Source: DTU098 sp964498525
Lineage (GTDB): Bacteria > Bacillota > Desulfotomaculia > Desulfotomaculales > Pelotomaculaceae
Assembly: GCA_964498525.1 (NCBI GenBank)
Contig: CAZCGU010000008.1
Location: 108,779 to 172,778, forward strand
DNA length: 64,000 nt
Reading direction: 5' to 3'
Shown one piece after another: positions 51,902-61,039 of the stretch. Both the position numbers and the translations under genes were made by a program. The notes under the pieces were generated by a model. That model was not told where the DNA came from. It saw nothing but the letters and a program-made list of their open reading frames with translations, and did no database searches. Numbering within the stretch: the first letter of the stretch is position 1; the number at the start of each line of letters is the position of its first letter.

Positions 51902-51960
51902 ATTTCAGGATTTATGCAGATAGTTCAGACAATCAGAATGTATTAAGGGAGGGGTAGGCC

Positions 51961-53169
51961 TTGGAGCCGGCATTCAGGGAGCCAGCGCTGGAAAGCCTGA
52001 GGCGCGGAGAGCCGCCGCTGGATCCGCAGGCGCTGGAAGCAATCACGCTGGGGGAGCGGGAAGGCATCTGGCATTTCTGGCGGGACTATTATTTGCATGA
52101 TTACATCGCCGGCGGCGGCAGCAAGGTGAAATTCCTCACCGGCAAGCCGGGTTCCGGCAAGACGCACGCTCTCCTGCTGCTGCTGGAGGAGGCCCGGCGG
52201 CTGGGCTATGTCACCTTTTTTGCCGGCGCCCGCCACATGCGTCTGAATAAGTTTGACTCACTCTACCAGGCCGTATTGGAAACGGTGGATGTGGAATCCC
52301 TGGTTTCGTCCTACTGCGCCAACGTGATCAGGCGGCTTGGCTATGATCCCGCGCAGCTTGATCCGGGGCGGGATTTCTTTACCCGGGCCCAGGCGCTGGG
52401 CCGGGCGCCGGACAGCTTGCGGCGCGAGATCCAGGAAAAACTCGACGAGCTTTACCTGGACAGGAAATTAAACCATAACTTTGCGCTGGCGTTTACCCAG
52501 CTCTGCGCCGATCACCTGGGCTCGCGCCGGCTGGCGGACGGGCAGCGGGATACCCTGGGGGAGTGGCTGCAAGGCAGGCCCCTGCCGGCAAAATTTTTAA
52601 AGCCTTTGAAAATTTTTACACGCATAAACAAATATAACGCCAGGCACATGATGGCGTCTTTTCTCCATTTGCTGCGGCTCTGCGGCCGTCCGGGACTTTG
52701 CGCTGTAGTGGACGATCTAAACGCGCTGCTGGAGCGCGGGCCGGAGGGGCGGGCCCTCTACGGCAGGGCCGCCCGCAACGAGGTTTACGAAAGCCTGCGG
52801 CAGTTGGTGGACGATTTTGCCGGGTTCGAAGGGGCGTTCTTTGTCTTTGCCGGGCATACGGAGTTAATTCATGACGAAAAAGGTGGGTTTAAATCCTACG
52901 AGGCCCTGTGGATGCGTATTCAGAACGAAGTCAAGGGCGATCGTCCCAATAAATTTGCTGATCTATTCAACCAGGACCACACGGTCAAAGAAATCTTTAC
53001 CGCAGAAACCTGCCTGGAACTGCAGCAGAAGATAAATGATCTGTTTGGTTGTAATTCCAGCATCCGGCAGGAAGATTTCCACTGCCTGGTGGAAAGTGTC
53101 AGTATGTTTTCACCGGTGCGGCGGGTAATAGAGGCTATTGCGAGCCAATGTGACACGGGGGGCAATTAA
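51961..53169 (+). CDS. BrxD-like ATP-binding protein (DUF2791 family), first of two
   Basis: A 402-residue P-loop ATPase. Walker A is GKPGSGKTH near residues 60-68, Walker B LCAVVDDLNALLE near 246-258, and a sensor-like strand FVFAGHTEL near 297. This matches the ATP-binding protein group used in BREX phage defence (BrxC/BrxD, DUF2791). TTG 51961 follows GGGAGGGG at 5 nt. It ends 2 nt before a second, distant relative, so the two probably form one complex. No brxC, pglX or pglZ is present nearby. Confidence 0.85.
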   Translation: MEPAFREPALESLRRGEPPLDPQALEAITLGEREGIWHFWRDYYLHDYIAGGGSKVKFLTGKPGSGKTHALLLLLEEARRLGYVTFFAGARHMRLNKFDSLYQAVLETVDVESLVSSYCANVIRRLGYDPAQLDPGRDFFTRAQALGRAPDSLRREIQEKLDELYLDRKLNHNFALAFTQLCADHLGSRRLADGQRDTLGEWLQGRPLPAKFLKPLKIFTRINKYNARHMMASFLHLLRLCGRPGLCAVVDDLNALLERGPEGRALYGRAARNEVYESLRQLVDDFAGFEGAFFVFAGHTELIHDEKGGFKSYEALWMRIQNEVKGDRPNKFADLFNQDHTVKEIFTAETCLELQQKINDLFGCNSSIRQEDFHCLVESVSMFSPVRRVIEAIASQCDTGGN

Positions 53170-53171
53170 CG

Positions 53172-54449
53172 ATGGGGAACTTTGCGGCCAGGCAAATCAT
53201 TGAATATTTGCGTTCCGGGGTTTCCTCCCGCAGCTTGAGCGCTATTTTTTCATACGGCCGGGAGGCCGTCTGTGAGCGTGTGGAGCGTGAACTGCAGCGG
53301 GTGCGGCAGGACGGCGGCGCCCACTCCCTGGTGATTAAGGGCAACTTCGGCAACGGCAAAACGCATTTTTTGAATATTATCGCCCACAAAGCGGAAGAAA
53401 TGAATTTTGCCGTCAGTTTTGTGCCTCTTTCCAAGGAAACACCCTTTGATAAAATGGACCGCCTGTACCGCAGGGCAGTGTCCGGACTGTACCTGCCGGG
53501 TTATTCCCAACCCGGGCTTGTCCCTATGCTGGAGACGCTTCAGGCAGACAGCGAACCGGCGCAGGAATTGCTGGACTACGCCGCCCGCAACCTGCACCCA
53601 AAACTTGAAGCGGTGCTGAAAAACTACTTGTACGGCGGCGGTGACGCGTACAACCAGCATGTTCTGGCCGGCGACCTGGCCGGTGACTTTATTCCCAATG
53701 CGCAGCTAAAATCCATCAACCGCTTGAATTTTGGCAAAACCCTGGCGCTGACGCCTTTCAAGATTAAAGAAAACACCTTCGATTATTTCCGCTTTCTATC
53801 ACGCTTGATCCGGGCGGCGGGTTACGCCGGGTGGGCAATCCTGTTTGACGAATTCGAGCAGCTGATGTACCTGGGCGTTATGGGCAGGTCCAACGCTTAC
53901 CTGAACGCCGCCCGTTTCATGTCCCCGTCCTTTGGCCTGACCGGGACTTATACGGTGTTTTCAGCCACAACCAGCCTCTGGTCGGAATTAATCATGAAGC
54001 CAAAAAAGAATGACTATGATATTGTGCCGCAGAAACTGGCGGCCAAAGAAAGGCAGCATGACATCCCCACGGTGCGGGAGGTTTTCAGCAGCTTTTTAAA
54101 AGAAAGCCTCTTCCTGGATACTATTTCCGCCTTCGATATCCGCCGCATGCTCCAGGCTGTGCGCGAGCAGCACGCCCTGGCTTACGATTGGCAGCCCCCG
54201 GACGATATTGGCCCGGCCACGTCAACCCTGCCCGAGAACAGGCCCTTGCGTACAATGATCCGGACTGTGGTTGAGTACCTGGACCTGCAGTACCTGTACG
54301 GCGGCAGCCGGCAGGTGGCTGCGGAGATGCCGGAGGAGCTGCTGCCGGCTGGGGAGGCGATCGAGCCGGGAGCGGATGAGTACTGCGGCTGCGAGGGTGA
54401 ATGCGCACTGCCGGGGCTGACCCCGAATGGGCCGTCGGAAGCCGGATAG
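53172..54449 (+). CDS. BrxD-like ATP-binding protein (DUF2791 family), second of two
   Basis: A 425-residue P-loop ATPase. The N terminus ARQIIEYLRSGVSSRS is typical of BrxD proteins; Walker A GNFGNGKTHFL is near residues 56-66 and Walker B ILFDEFEQLMYL near 222-233, with VFSATTSLW as sensor 1 region. It differs enough from the preceding gene to be a separate subfamily, not a recent duplicate. The C terminus has a Cys-containing acidic tail (DEYCGCEGECALPG). Coupled to the upstream gene by a 2-nt gap. Confidence 0.87.
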   Translation: MGNFAARQIIEYLRSGVSSRSLSAIFSYGREAVCERVERELQRVRQDGGAHSLVIKGNFGNGKTHFLNIIAHKAEEMNFAVSFVPLSKETPFDKMDRLYRRAVSGLYLPGYSQPGLVPMLETLQADSEPAQELLDYAARNLHPKLEAVLKNYLYGGGDAYNQHVLAGDLAGDFIPNAQLKSINRLNFGKTLALTPFKIKENTFDYFRFLSRLIRAAGYAGWAILFDEFEQLMYLGVMGRSNAYLNAARFMSPSFGLTGTYTVFSATTSLWSELIMKPKKNDYDIVPQKLAAKERQHDIPTVREVFSSFLKESLFLDTISAFDIRRMLQAVREQHALAYDWQPPDDIGPATSTLPENRPLRTMIRTVVEYLDLQYLYGGSRQVAAEMPEELLPAGEAIEPGADEYCGCEGECALPGLTPNGPSEAG

Positions 54450-54702
54450 CCCGGGAGACATGGGGCGGTTAAACACGGCGTACGGATCGCGAACCAGTGC
54501 TGCGGCGGCGAGCCACTGCCCAGCTATGGTTTTAAACAGGACTGCGTATATAGCAATGGACTTTGGGGTTCCCTGCATTCCTGTCTATTTAAGGCAGTAC
54601 CTGTAGGGCGGGCGTCAGCCGGCCAAAGCAAGCGGGGGTCAAAAGGTGTCAACAACCCCGTCCCCTTGACACCTAATTTCACGACGGGAGGGGGCGCCTT
54701 TT
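54450..54702. other. Intergenic stretch inside the cassette
   Basis: This 253-nt gap between the second ATPase and the helicase holds no gene. It carries a palindrome at 54645-54673 listed separately. A small promoter for the helicase may lie here but none is clear. Confidence 0.4.
54645..54673. repeat. REP-like palindrome
   Basis: GGTGTCAA (54645-54652) and TTGACACC (54666-54673) form a perfect 8-bp inverted repeat around a C-rich loop. Elements with GGTGTCAA and CCCCTTGACACC ends are common between genes in related Clostridia, from memory; a genome-wide copy count would test it. Confidence 0.45.
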
Positions 54703-57291
54703 TTGCAAGCCGACGCATTGATCGACTCTTTTAACGGGGCGCTGGAGGAAGAAATCACCTTTCTGCGCCACGAAGGAGGACGTCCACTGACGCTCCTGGC
54801 CGGGGTTTTGGTACACCGCAGCCGGGAGGGTTTTTTATATGCTTTCGATTTGGAAATAGACGCTTTTCTCCTCGACGGCACGCCGGTGCGGCTGCGCAGC
54901 GGTTTCCGTGAAACTGCCGGGGAGGTAGTGTCCATACGCGGTGTGGAGCTGACCCTGGCGCTGCATGAGGACATGGGTGAGTTCCTGGAGAGGGCGGAAT
55001 TATTCTGCGAGCCCTGGTTTTTGCTGGCCGCCTTGCAGGAACGGTTGAAGGAAATACCGGGCAGGAATTTACCCATGGCCCTGGCCGTACTGGAAAAGGC
55101 GCCGGCGCGCCGGCGCGGTTTCGGCTACGTTTCACTTTCCGCCGCCGCCGGCGCCCAGGATGAAGCGTTGCGGTTGGCGGGTGAGAGGGCCGTCACCTTT
55201 ATCTGGGGGCCGCCGGGTACAGGCAAGACGGAAACCCTGGCTAAAATTGCGCGGCTACTATTTGAGCAGGGCGGCCGGACGCTGATCCTGTCCCATGCCA
55301 ATGTGGCTGTGGACGGCGCTGTGTTAAGGGCGGCGGCCCGGATCGGTGCGCCGGTTTCTTCCGGCCAGGTGGCGCGCTACGGCTGGGCCAGACTGCCGGC
55401 GCTACGGCAAAGCGGCCTGCTGGCTACCAGCCTGGCGGCCGCCGGCCGGCCGGAGATGTGGGAGAGGACCGGGGAACTGGAAGAAGAGCGCAGCGCCCTG
55501 CTGGCCCGGCTGCGGGCCGGCGGCGCAAGGGACAAACGCTTGAGCGAGGTCGAGCAAGCCTTACGGGTCATCAGGGCGGCTTTGAAAGAAGCCGCCGCCC
55601 GTGTATGCCGCGCGGCGCGGGTGGTCGGCTGCACCCTGTCCACAGCGGCTGTTGATCCCGTCATCTATCAGGAACACTACGATTTTGTGCTGCTGGACGA
55701 GGCCAGCATGGCCTACATCCCGCAGGTGGTTTTTGCCGCCTCTCTGGCTGGCCGGAAACTGGTGGTCAGCGGTGATTTCCGCCAGTTGGCGCCGGTAGCC
55801 CTATCCCGGACGCCGGCAGTGGAGCGCTGGCTGAAGCGGGATATTTTCGAAGAAACCGGGATAGCGGGCGCTTTTGAACAAGGCCTGGCGCCGGACATCG
55901 CGGCGCTGCGCCTGCAGCGGCGGATGCACCCGGCTATCGCCGGGTTTGTAAACGATTTTGTCTACGGCGGCCTGCTTTGCAATGCCCCGGAGACAGCCGG
56001 GCGCGCCGCGCTGGCCAATGCCGGGCCCTGCCCGGGCACGGCGCTGACGCTGGTGGATTTGAGCGATCTGCCCGCTTTCTGCTACCGGCACGGCTCCTCC
56101 CGTTTCAACCCCCTTTCCGCATTTCTCGCTCTAATGCTGGCTAAACAACTGCGGTCAAATGGACTCACTGTCGGGCTGCTTGCGCCCTATGCCGCCCAGG
56201 CCAGGCTGCTAAGCGCCTTGACTGGCGGACTTCTGGGCGCCGCCGGGGCGCGAGCCGAGGCCGCCGGCATTACAGCCGCCACTGTCCACCGCTTTCAAGG
56301 AGCTGAACAGGACGCGGTAGTCCTGGACCTGGTTGACGCTTATCCCCAACGGGCCGCGGGCGGACTCCTCTCACGCCGGGGCGGGAACATGGGACTGCGG
56401 CTGCTTAATGTCGCCGTTACCAGGGCGCGGAGCAAGCTCTTTGTTCTGGCCGCCCGCGAATTTTTAGAGGACAGGCTGCCCGGCGACGCCGCCGTGTGCA
56501 GGCTTTTTCGTTTTATCCGGGAAAACGGCCGGGTGATCGGGGGTAGGGAACTACTGGCTGATCTGCCTGCCGAATTGTCGGGCAAAGAGATGGAAATGAC
56601 CTGGCACGCCAGCCGCTGGCCGGCCCTGGAAGCATGGCAGGCCGATATCCGCTCCGCCGTGTCCGTCCAAATGGATTGGCCGGCCGTTTCCGGCCCGCTG
56701 GGACCGCAGGTGGAGCGTTCCCTGCGGCAGGCGCGGTCGGGCGGCGCCCGCCTTTCCCTGCGCGCCGGCCGGCCTGCGCTGCTGCCGTCCGAACTGCGGC
56801 CGTACGCTGTGCGCTATAGTGGGGCGGTAACGCCGCTGACCGCCCTGGGACGGGACATTTTCTGGTACGGCAGTCCCCCGCCGGCAGACGGCAAGGCGGA
56901 TCACTGCAGTGTCCGGGTGGCGGGAGAAAGGGCTTGCCGCGCGCTGCTTTACCTGTTGGAGATGGACCTGCGCCGGGAAATCGGCGGGGAACGTTTTGCT
57001 GGTCTGAGGGCTTATGCGGAAAACCGTCTATCCTGCCCCCGCTGCGGCGCTCCGCTCACTGTCCGGACGGGGGCGGCAGGCTACTTTCTGGGCTGTAGCG
57101 CCTACCCCCGCTGCGATCTGCCGGCCGCCTCGCTGACGCTGGAAATCCTCGACGCCTACCTGTCCGAAGCGGGACTAACTTGCCCGGCCGGCCACCTTCT
57201 AAAGGCCGTGCCGACAAAACGCGGCCCCCTGGCGGTATGTTCCCACACCCCCGCCTGCCGCTGCGTCTACCAGCTGCGGGACCTGCTCTAG
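54703..57291 (+). CDS. SF1 (Dna2/Upf1-like) helicase with degenerate PLD-like region and topoisomerase zinc ribbon
   Basis: An 862-residue protein. Motif I GPPGTGKTET is near residue 170, motif II LLDEAS near 330, motif III VVSGDFRQLAPV, motif IV RLQRRMHP, motif V VHRFQGAEQDAVVLD, and motif VI LLNVAVTRARSK near 568, so a full SF1B helicase core is present. Residues about 626-755 recall PLD nuclease domains attached to such helicases (RQARSGGARLSLRAGRPAL, GRDIFWYGSPPP), but the HxK catalytic motif is not visible. A C-terminal ribbon with CPRCGAPL and GCSAYPRC is of topoisomerase type. TTG 54703 follows GGGAGGGGG. GC content looks higher than its neighbours. Confidence 0.85.
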   Translation: MQADALIDSFNGALEEEITFLRHEGGRPLTLLAGVLVHRSREGFLYAFDLEIDAFLLDGTPVRLRSGFRETAGEVVSIRGVELTLALHEDMGEFLERAELFCEPWFLLAALQERLKEIPGRNLPMALAVLEKAPARRRGFGYVSLSAAAGAQDEALRLAGERAVTFIWGPPGTGKTETLAKIARLLFEQGGRTLILSHANVAVDGAVLRAAARIGAPVSSGQVARYGWARLPALRQSGLLATSLAAAGRPEMWERTGELEEERSALLARLRAGGARDKRLSEVEQALRVIRAALKEAAARVCRAARVVGCTLSTAAVDPVIYQEHYDFVLLDEASMAYIPQVVFAASLAGRKLVVSGDFRQLAPVALSRTPAVERWLKRDIFEETGIAGAFEQGLAPDIAALRLQRRMHPAIAGFVNDFVYGGLLCNAPETAGRAALANAGPCPGTALTLVDLSDLPAFCYRHGSSRFNPLSAFLALMLAKQLRSNGLTVGLLAPYAAQARLLSALTGGLLGAAGARAEAAGITAATVHRFQGAEQDAVVLDLVDAYPQRAAGGLLSRRGGNMGLRLLNVAVTRARSKLFVLAAREFLEDRLPGDAAVCRLFRFIRENGRVIGGRELLADLPAELSGKEMEMTWHASRWPALEAWQADIRSAVSVQMDWPAVSGPLGPQVERSLRQARSGGARLSLRAGRPALLPSELRPYAVRYSGAVTPLTALGRDIFWYGSPPPADGKADHCSVRVAGERACRALLYLLEMDLRREIGGERFAGLRAYAENRLSCPRCGAPLTVRTGAAGYFLGCSAYPRCDLPAASLTLEILDAYLSEAGLTCPAGHLLKAVPTKRGPLAVCSHTPACRCVYQLRDLL

Positions 57292-57323
57292 ACTAAACCG
57301 ATAAAAATTCCATTATGAAGTGG

Positions 57324-57352
57324 TTGACGGGGTTGCTCTTAGGTGCTAAAAT
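57324..57352 (+). promoter_or_regulatory. Sigma-A promoter of the trp operon (P1)
   Basis: TTGACG (57324-57329) and TAAAAT (57347-57352) with 17-bp spacing, about 50 nt before the first T-box. Confidence 0.75.
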
Positions 57353-57402
57353 TTGTTTATAGTAATAACTTACAAACCGATGAGCAAGACTAGTAGGAAT
57401 GA

Positions 57403-57638
57403 TTGGCTGTACTCAGAGAGCCGCCGTCTGGTGAGAATGCGGCTGCAGTGGTTATTCTGAATGGACTTGCGAGGGCGGCCCGAAATCTGAGGAGATTAGG
57501 CGCTGACGGGAACCCTGTCCGTTACCAGCTGGGTGCATATGATAGTATGCAAAATGAGCGGGCGATTTATCGTCAATTTGGGTGGCACCGCAGGAGCTTA
57601 AAGCTTTTGCCCCTTTGTTTGGGGGCGGAAGCTTTTTT
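57403..57638 (+). ncRNA. T-box riboswitch 1 (Trp) of the trp operon
   Basis: The T-box sequence TGGGTGGCACCGCA is at 57579-57592. The specifier TGG (57462-57464) lies in GAATGGACTTGCGAG and matches tryptophan. AGAGAGCCGCC marks stem I. The terminator pairs AAGCTTTTGCCCC with GGGGGCGGAAGCTT and ends in TTTTTT near 57638. Confidence 0.9.
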
Positions 57639-57640
57639 GT

Positions 57641-57669
57641 TTGTCTGGGAAAATATACAATTCTATAAT
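57641..57669 (+). promoter_or_regulatory. Possible second promoter between the T-boxes (P2)
   Basis: TTGTCT (57641-57646) and TATAAT (57664-57669) are spaced exactly 17 bp and lie just after the first terminator. Transcripts from here would carry T-box 2 only. Confidence 0.5.
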
Positions 57670-57699
57670 TACAGTCAAACCAATGAGCAAGAGAGTAGG

Positions 57700-57937
57700 T
57701 ATTGAAAGGCAGCATAGAGAGCCGCTGTTGCTGGGAATGCGGTGTGCCGGAAAATATTGAATGGACTTGCGAGGGCGGCTTGAAACCGGTTGGGAGTAGG
57801 CGCCGACGGGAACCCTGCCCGTTATCAGCGGGGCGCATATGATAGTATGCAGATGAGTGGGCGATTTATCGCCAATTTGGGTGGCACCGCAGAAGTATAA
57901 GCTTTTGTCCCTAAGCAGGGATGAAAGCTTTTTTTAT
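57700..57937 (+). ncRNA. T-box riboswitch 2 (Trp) of the trp operon
   Basis: A second complete T-box: specifier TGG at 57762-57764 in the same context GAATGGACTTGCGAG, T-box sequence TGGGTGGCACCGCA near 57878-57891, terminator AAGCTTTTGTCCC / GGGATGAAAGCTT and T7 ending at about 57937. High similarity to T-box 1 points to tandem duplication. Both must read through for trpE expression from P1. Confidence 0.9.
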
Positions 57938-57979
57938 TGCCATAAGGTGGCTATTTATTGGTGAAATGAGGTTGAACAG

Positions 57980-59443
57980 ATGATTAGACCCGATTCTGGG
58001 AGCATCCGGACCCTGGCTAGCGAGTACAGGATCATACCAATATGCCGGGAAATCTATGCCGATGTGATTACTCCGATTACGTTGCTGAGAAGGTTTTCTG
58101 GGATAAGCAAACGTTATTTCCTGCTGGAGAGTATCGAGGGGGGAGAAAAGTGGGGCCGTTATTCTTTCCTGGGATTCGATCCGGTGCTGCGGGTGTACGG
58201 TAAAGAGCAAACCGTTACCATCGAGCAGGATGGTATGGTTAGCAGGATTAAAACCGACCAGCCCTATGATGTGTTGCGGGAAATTCAGCAGGCTTATAAA
58301 TCTCCCCGGATTCCTGATATGCCGCCTTTTACCGGGGGATTTGCCGGCTATCTGGCCTATGCCATGATTGCTTACGCGGAGCCCAAATTATCCATTAAGC
58401 GTGGTGAATTCAATGATTTTGATCTGATGCTGTTTGATAAGGTGATTGCTTATGATCATCTCAAGCAGAAAATCTGTATTGTGGTCAACATGAAAACCGA
58501 TCAATTGGTGGAAAATTACGGCAAGGCCGCCGCGGAATTGGAGAAAATTGCCGGCTTGATCAGGGATACCCGGCGGCTGCCCCCGGTTAAGGGCGGGGAA
58601 AATGTCAATTTTACCTGCAATGTCAGTAAAGAAGAATACTGCCATATGGTTGAGCGCGCCAAAGAATACATTTTGGAGGGAGATATCTTTCAAGCTGTAA
58701 TCTCACGGCAGTTTGCATCCCCATACCAGGGCAGCCTGCTGAATGCCTACCGGGTTTTGCGAACAACCAATCCTTCGCCCTACATGGTCTACATGAAGAT
58801 GGACGGAGAGGAAATAATGAGCGCGTCCCCGGAAACGCTGGTGCGTTTGCAAAACGGCCGGCTGACTACTTTCCCGGTGGCCGGTTCCCGGCCGCGGGGA
58901 AAAACAGACACTGAGGATCGGCTCCTGGAAAAGGAGCTGTTGGCTGATGAAAAAGAACTGGCGGAACATAATATGCTGGTCGATCTCGGCCGGAACGACC
59001 TGGGTAAAATTTCGCAGTTTTCATCGGTAGAAGTGACAAATTACATGGCGATCCACCGTTATTCGACGGTTATGCATATCTGTTCCCGGGTGGAAAGCGA
59101 CATACTGCCCAATTGTGACGGATACAGCGCCCTGGCGGCGGTCTTGCCGGCGGGAACCCTGTCCGGCGCGCCCAAGATCAGGGCCTGCGAGATCATCAAT
59201 GAGCTGGAAGCCGAACCGCGCGGCATATATGGAGGTGCGCTGGGTTATCTGGATTTTACAGGAAATATGGATACCTGCATCGCTATTCGCATGGCCGTAA
59301 AGAAGGGTAACAAGGTTTATGTACAGGCGGGGGGCGGTATCGTAGCAGATAGTATCCCCGAAAAGGAATATGAAGAATCGGGCCATAAAGCCCGGGCGGT
59401 AATTAACGCCATCCGCCATGCCGCGGAGGTTGATGACCGATGA
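57980..59443 (+). CDS. trpE: Anthranilate synthase component I TrpE
   Basis: TrpE makes anthranilate from chorismate using ammonia from TrpG. The N-terminal feedback motif LLESIEGGEKWGRYSFLG is near residue 47; the catalytic domain has GDIFQAVISRQF, NPSPYMVYM, ASPETLVR, PVAGSRPRGKT, LPAGTLSGAPKIRA and AGGGIVADS. Tryptophan binding at the LLES site is known in the family. GAGGTTG precedes ATG 57980. It overlaps trpG by 4 nt. Confidence 0.97.
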   Translation: MIRPDSGSIRTLASEYRIIPICREIYADVITPITLLRRFSGISKRYFLLESIEGGEKWGRYSFLGFDPVLRVYGKEQTVTIEQDGMVSRIKTDQPYDVLREIQQAYKSPRIPDMPPFTGGFAGYLAYAMIAYAEPKLSIKRGEFNDFDLMLFDKVIAYDHLKQKICIVVNMKTDQLVENYGKAAAELEKIAGLIRDTRRLPPVKGGENVNFTCNVSKEEYCHMVERAKEYILEGDIFQAVISRQFASPYQGSLLNAYRVLRTTNPSPYMVYMKMDGEEIMSASPETLVRLQNGRLTTFPVAGSRPRGKTDTEDRLLEKELLADEKELAEHNMLVDLGRNDLGKISQFSSVEVTNYMAIHRYSTVMHICSRVESDILPNCDGYSALAAVLPAGTLSGAPKIRACEIINELEAEPRGIYGGALGYLDFTGNMDTCIAIRMAVKKGNKVYVQAGGGIVADSIPEKEYEESGHKARAVINAIRHAAEVDDR

Positions 59444-60012
59444 TTCTGCTGATCGATAATTACGATAGTTTTTCCTATAATCTGGTACAGCTGGCCGGCA
59501 GCGTCAATCCGCATATTAGCGTAATCCGCAATGATGAAATAACAGCAGCGGGGATTGAAGCGCTGCTGCCTTCTCACCTTATTCTTTCTCCCGGTTCCGG
59601 ACACCCGCGGGATGCCGGTGTCTGCGAAGATGCGGTTCGCCGTTTGGCGGCAAAAGTTCCGATCCTGGGAGTGTGCCTGGGGCATCAAGCTATCTGTACA
59701 GCCTGCGGAGCTGAAATAACTCATGCCGGACAATTGATGCATGGCAAGAAGCGCACCATAACTATTGACAACACATGCCTGCTCTTCCGGGGTCTGCCCC
59801 GGCGGATTGAGGCCGCGCGCTATCATTCGCTGGCTGTCCGGAAAGAGACGCTTCCTGCCCGATTGCAGGTTATTGCTGAAGACGGAATGGGAGAAGTGAT
59901 GGCAGTTAAGTACGAAAAACACCAGGTTTACGGAGTGCAGTTTCACCCGGAATCAATCATGACCCCCCTGGGGCGGGTAATTTTAGAAAACTTTTTAAAA
60001 ATAGGGAGGTAA
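59440..60012 (+). CDS. trpG: Anthranilate synthase component II TrpG (glutamine amidotransferase)
   Basis: A 190-residue class I glutamine amidotransferase that supplies ammonia to TrpE. DNYDSFSYNLVQL at the start, the nucleophile Cys in GVCLGHQAIC near residue 79, and the His-Glu pair in VQFHPESIMT near residue 170 are all present. Such proteins may also serve folate synthesis (PabA), but position between trpE and trpD makes TrpG the main call. Confidence 0.96.
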   Translation: MILLIDNYDSFSYNLVQLAGSVNPHISVIRNDEITAAGIEALLPSHLILSPGSGHPRDAGVCEDAVRRLAAKVPILGVCLGHQAICTACGAEITHAGQLMHGKKRTITIDNTCLLFRGLPRRIEAARYHSLAVRKETLPARLQVIAEDGMGEVMAVKYEKHQVYGVQFHPESIMTPLGRVILENFLKIGR

Positions 60013-60016
60013 TAAA

Positions 60017-61039
60017 ATGATCAAGCATGCTATTCAGACAGTGATCAACGGCGGGGATCTGGACTTTAGGACCGCCAAAGGAGCTATGAACGCCATCATG
60101 GACGGTACTGCTACCAAGGCGCAAATAGGGGCGTTATTGACCGGGCTGAGAATGAAAGGCGAAACTGTGGAGGAAATCACTGCCTGCGCCGCGGCGATGC
60201 GGGAAAAAGGACTGAAAATTAACCCGGTGCGCGAAGTTATAGATATTGTCGGAACCGGCGGTGACGGAACAAACACCTTCAACATTTCTACTACGTCCGC
60301 TTTTGTGATCGCGGCCGGCGGTGTTCCGGTAGCCAAGCACGGGAACCGCGGGGTATCGAGCAAAAGCGGCGCGGCCGATGTCCTGGAGTGTTTGGGGATT
60401 AGCCTTAATCTGACGCCTGCACAAAGCGAAGAAATATTAGAAAAGGGCAATATATGTTTTATGTTTGCCCAACTTTATCACGGCTCAATGAAATTTGCCG
60501 CGCCGGTACGCCGGGAAATGGGTGTGCGTACCATCTTCAACCTCCTGGGCCCCCTGGCCAACCCGGCGGGCGCGACTATGCAGTTAATGGGCGTGTATGA
60601 CCGCAGACTGGTGGAACCTCTGGCCCAGGTGCTGGCCAATCTGGGTGTGGTCAGGGGGCTGGTGGTAAGCGGCGGCAGTGAGGGCATGGATGAAGTAACC
60701 CTGACCGGGCCGACCTGCATATGTGAAATTCGCTACGGAAAACTGGCTTCTTATGAAATAACGCCGGAGCAATTCGGTTACAGCCGCTGTGCGCTCACTG
60801 ATTTGGCCGGCGGCAGTCCCGCCGAAAACGCGCAAATTACCATGGATATATTAACATGCCGGGAAAGAGGACCCAGACGTGACGTGACAGTCCTGAACGC
60901 GGCCATGGCTCTATATTTGGGCATTGATAATTGTACGGCGGCGGACTGTGTCAAATTGGCCCGGGAGCTGATCGACAGCGGCAAAGCCGCCGCTAAACTG
61001 GCACAATTTCGCCGGCTGTCCAAAGAGGCGGCGCAGTGA
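60017..61039 (+). CDS. trpD: Anthranilate phosphoribosyltransferase TrpD
   Basis: TrpD attaches phosphoribosyl from PRPP to anthranilate. The 340-residue protein has DIVGTGGDGTNTFNISTTSA near residue 75-95 (PRPP and Mg binding), KHGNRGVSSKSGAADVLE, and FNLLGPLANPAGA. GGGAGG lies upstream of ATG 60017. Its stop overlaps trpC by 4 nt. Confidence 0.97.
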   Translation: MIKHAIQTVINGGDLDFRTAKGAMNAIMDGTATKAQIGALLTGLRMKGETVEEITACAAAMREKGLKINPVREVIDIVGTGGDGTNTFNISTTSAFVIAAGGVPVAKHGNRGVSSKSGAADVLECLGISLNLTPAQSEEILEKGNICFMFAQLYHGSMKFAAPVRREMGVRTIFNLLGPLANPAGATMQLMGVYDRRLVEPLAQVLANLGVVRGLVVSGGSEGMDEVTLTGPTCICEIRYGKLASYEITPEQFGYSRCALTDLAGGSPAENAQITMDILTCRERGPRRDVTVLNAAMALYLGIDNCTAADCVKLARELIDSGKAAAKLAQFRRLSKEAAQ

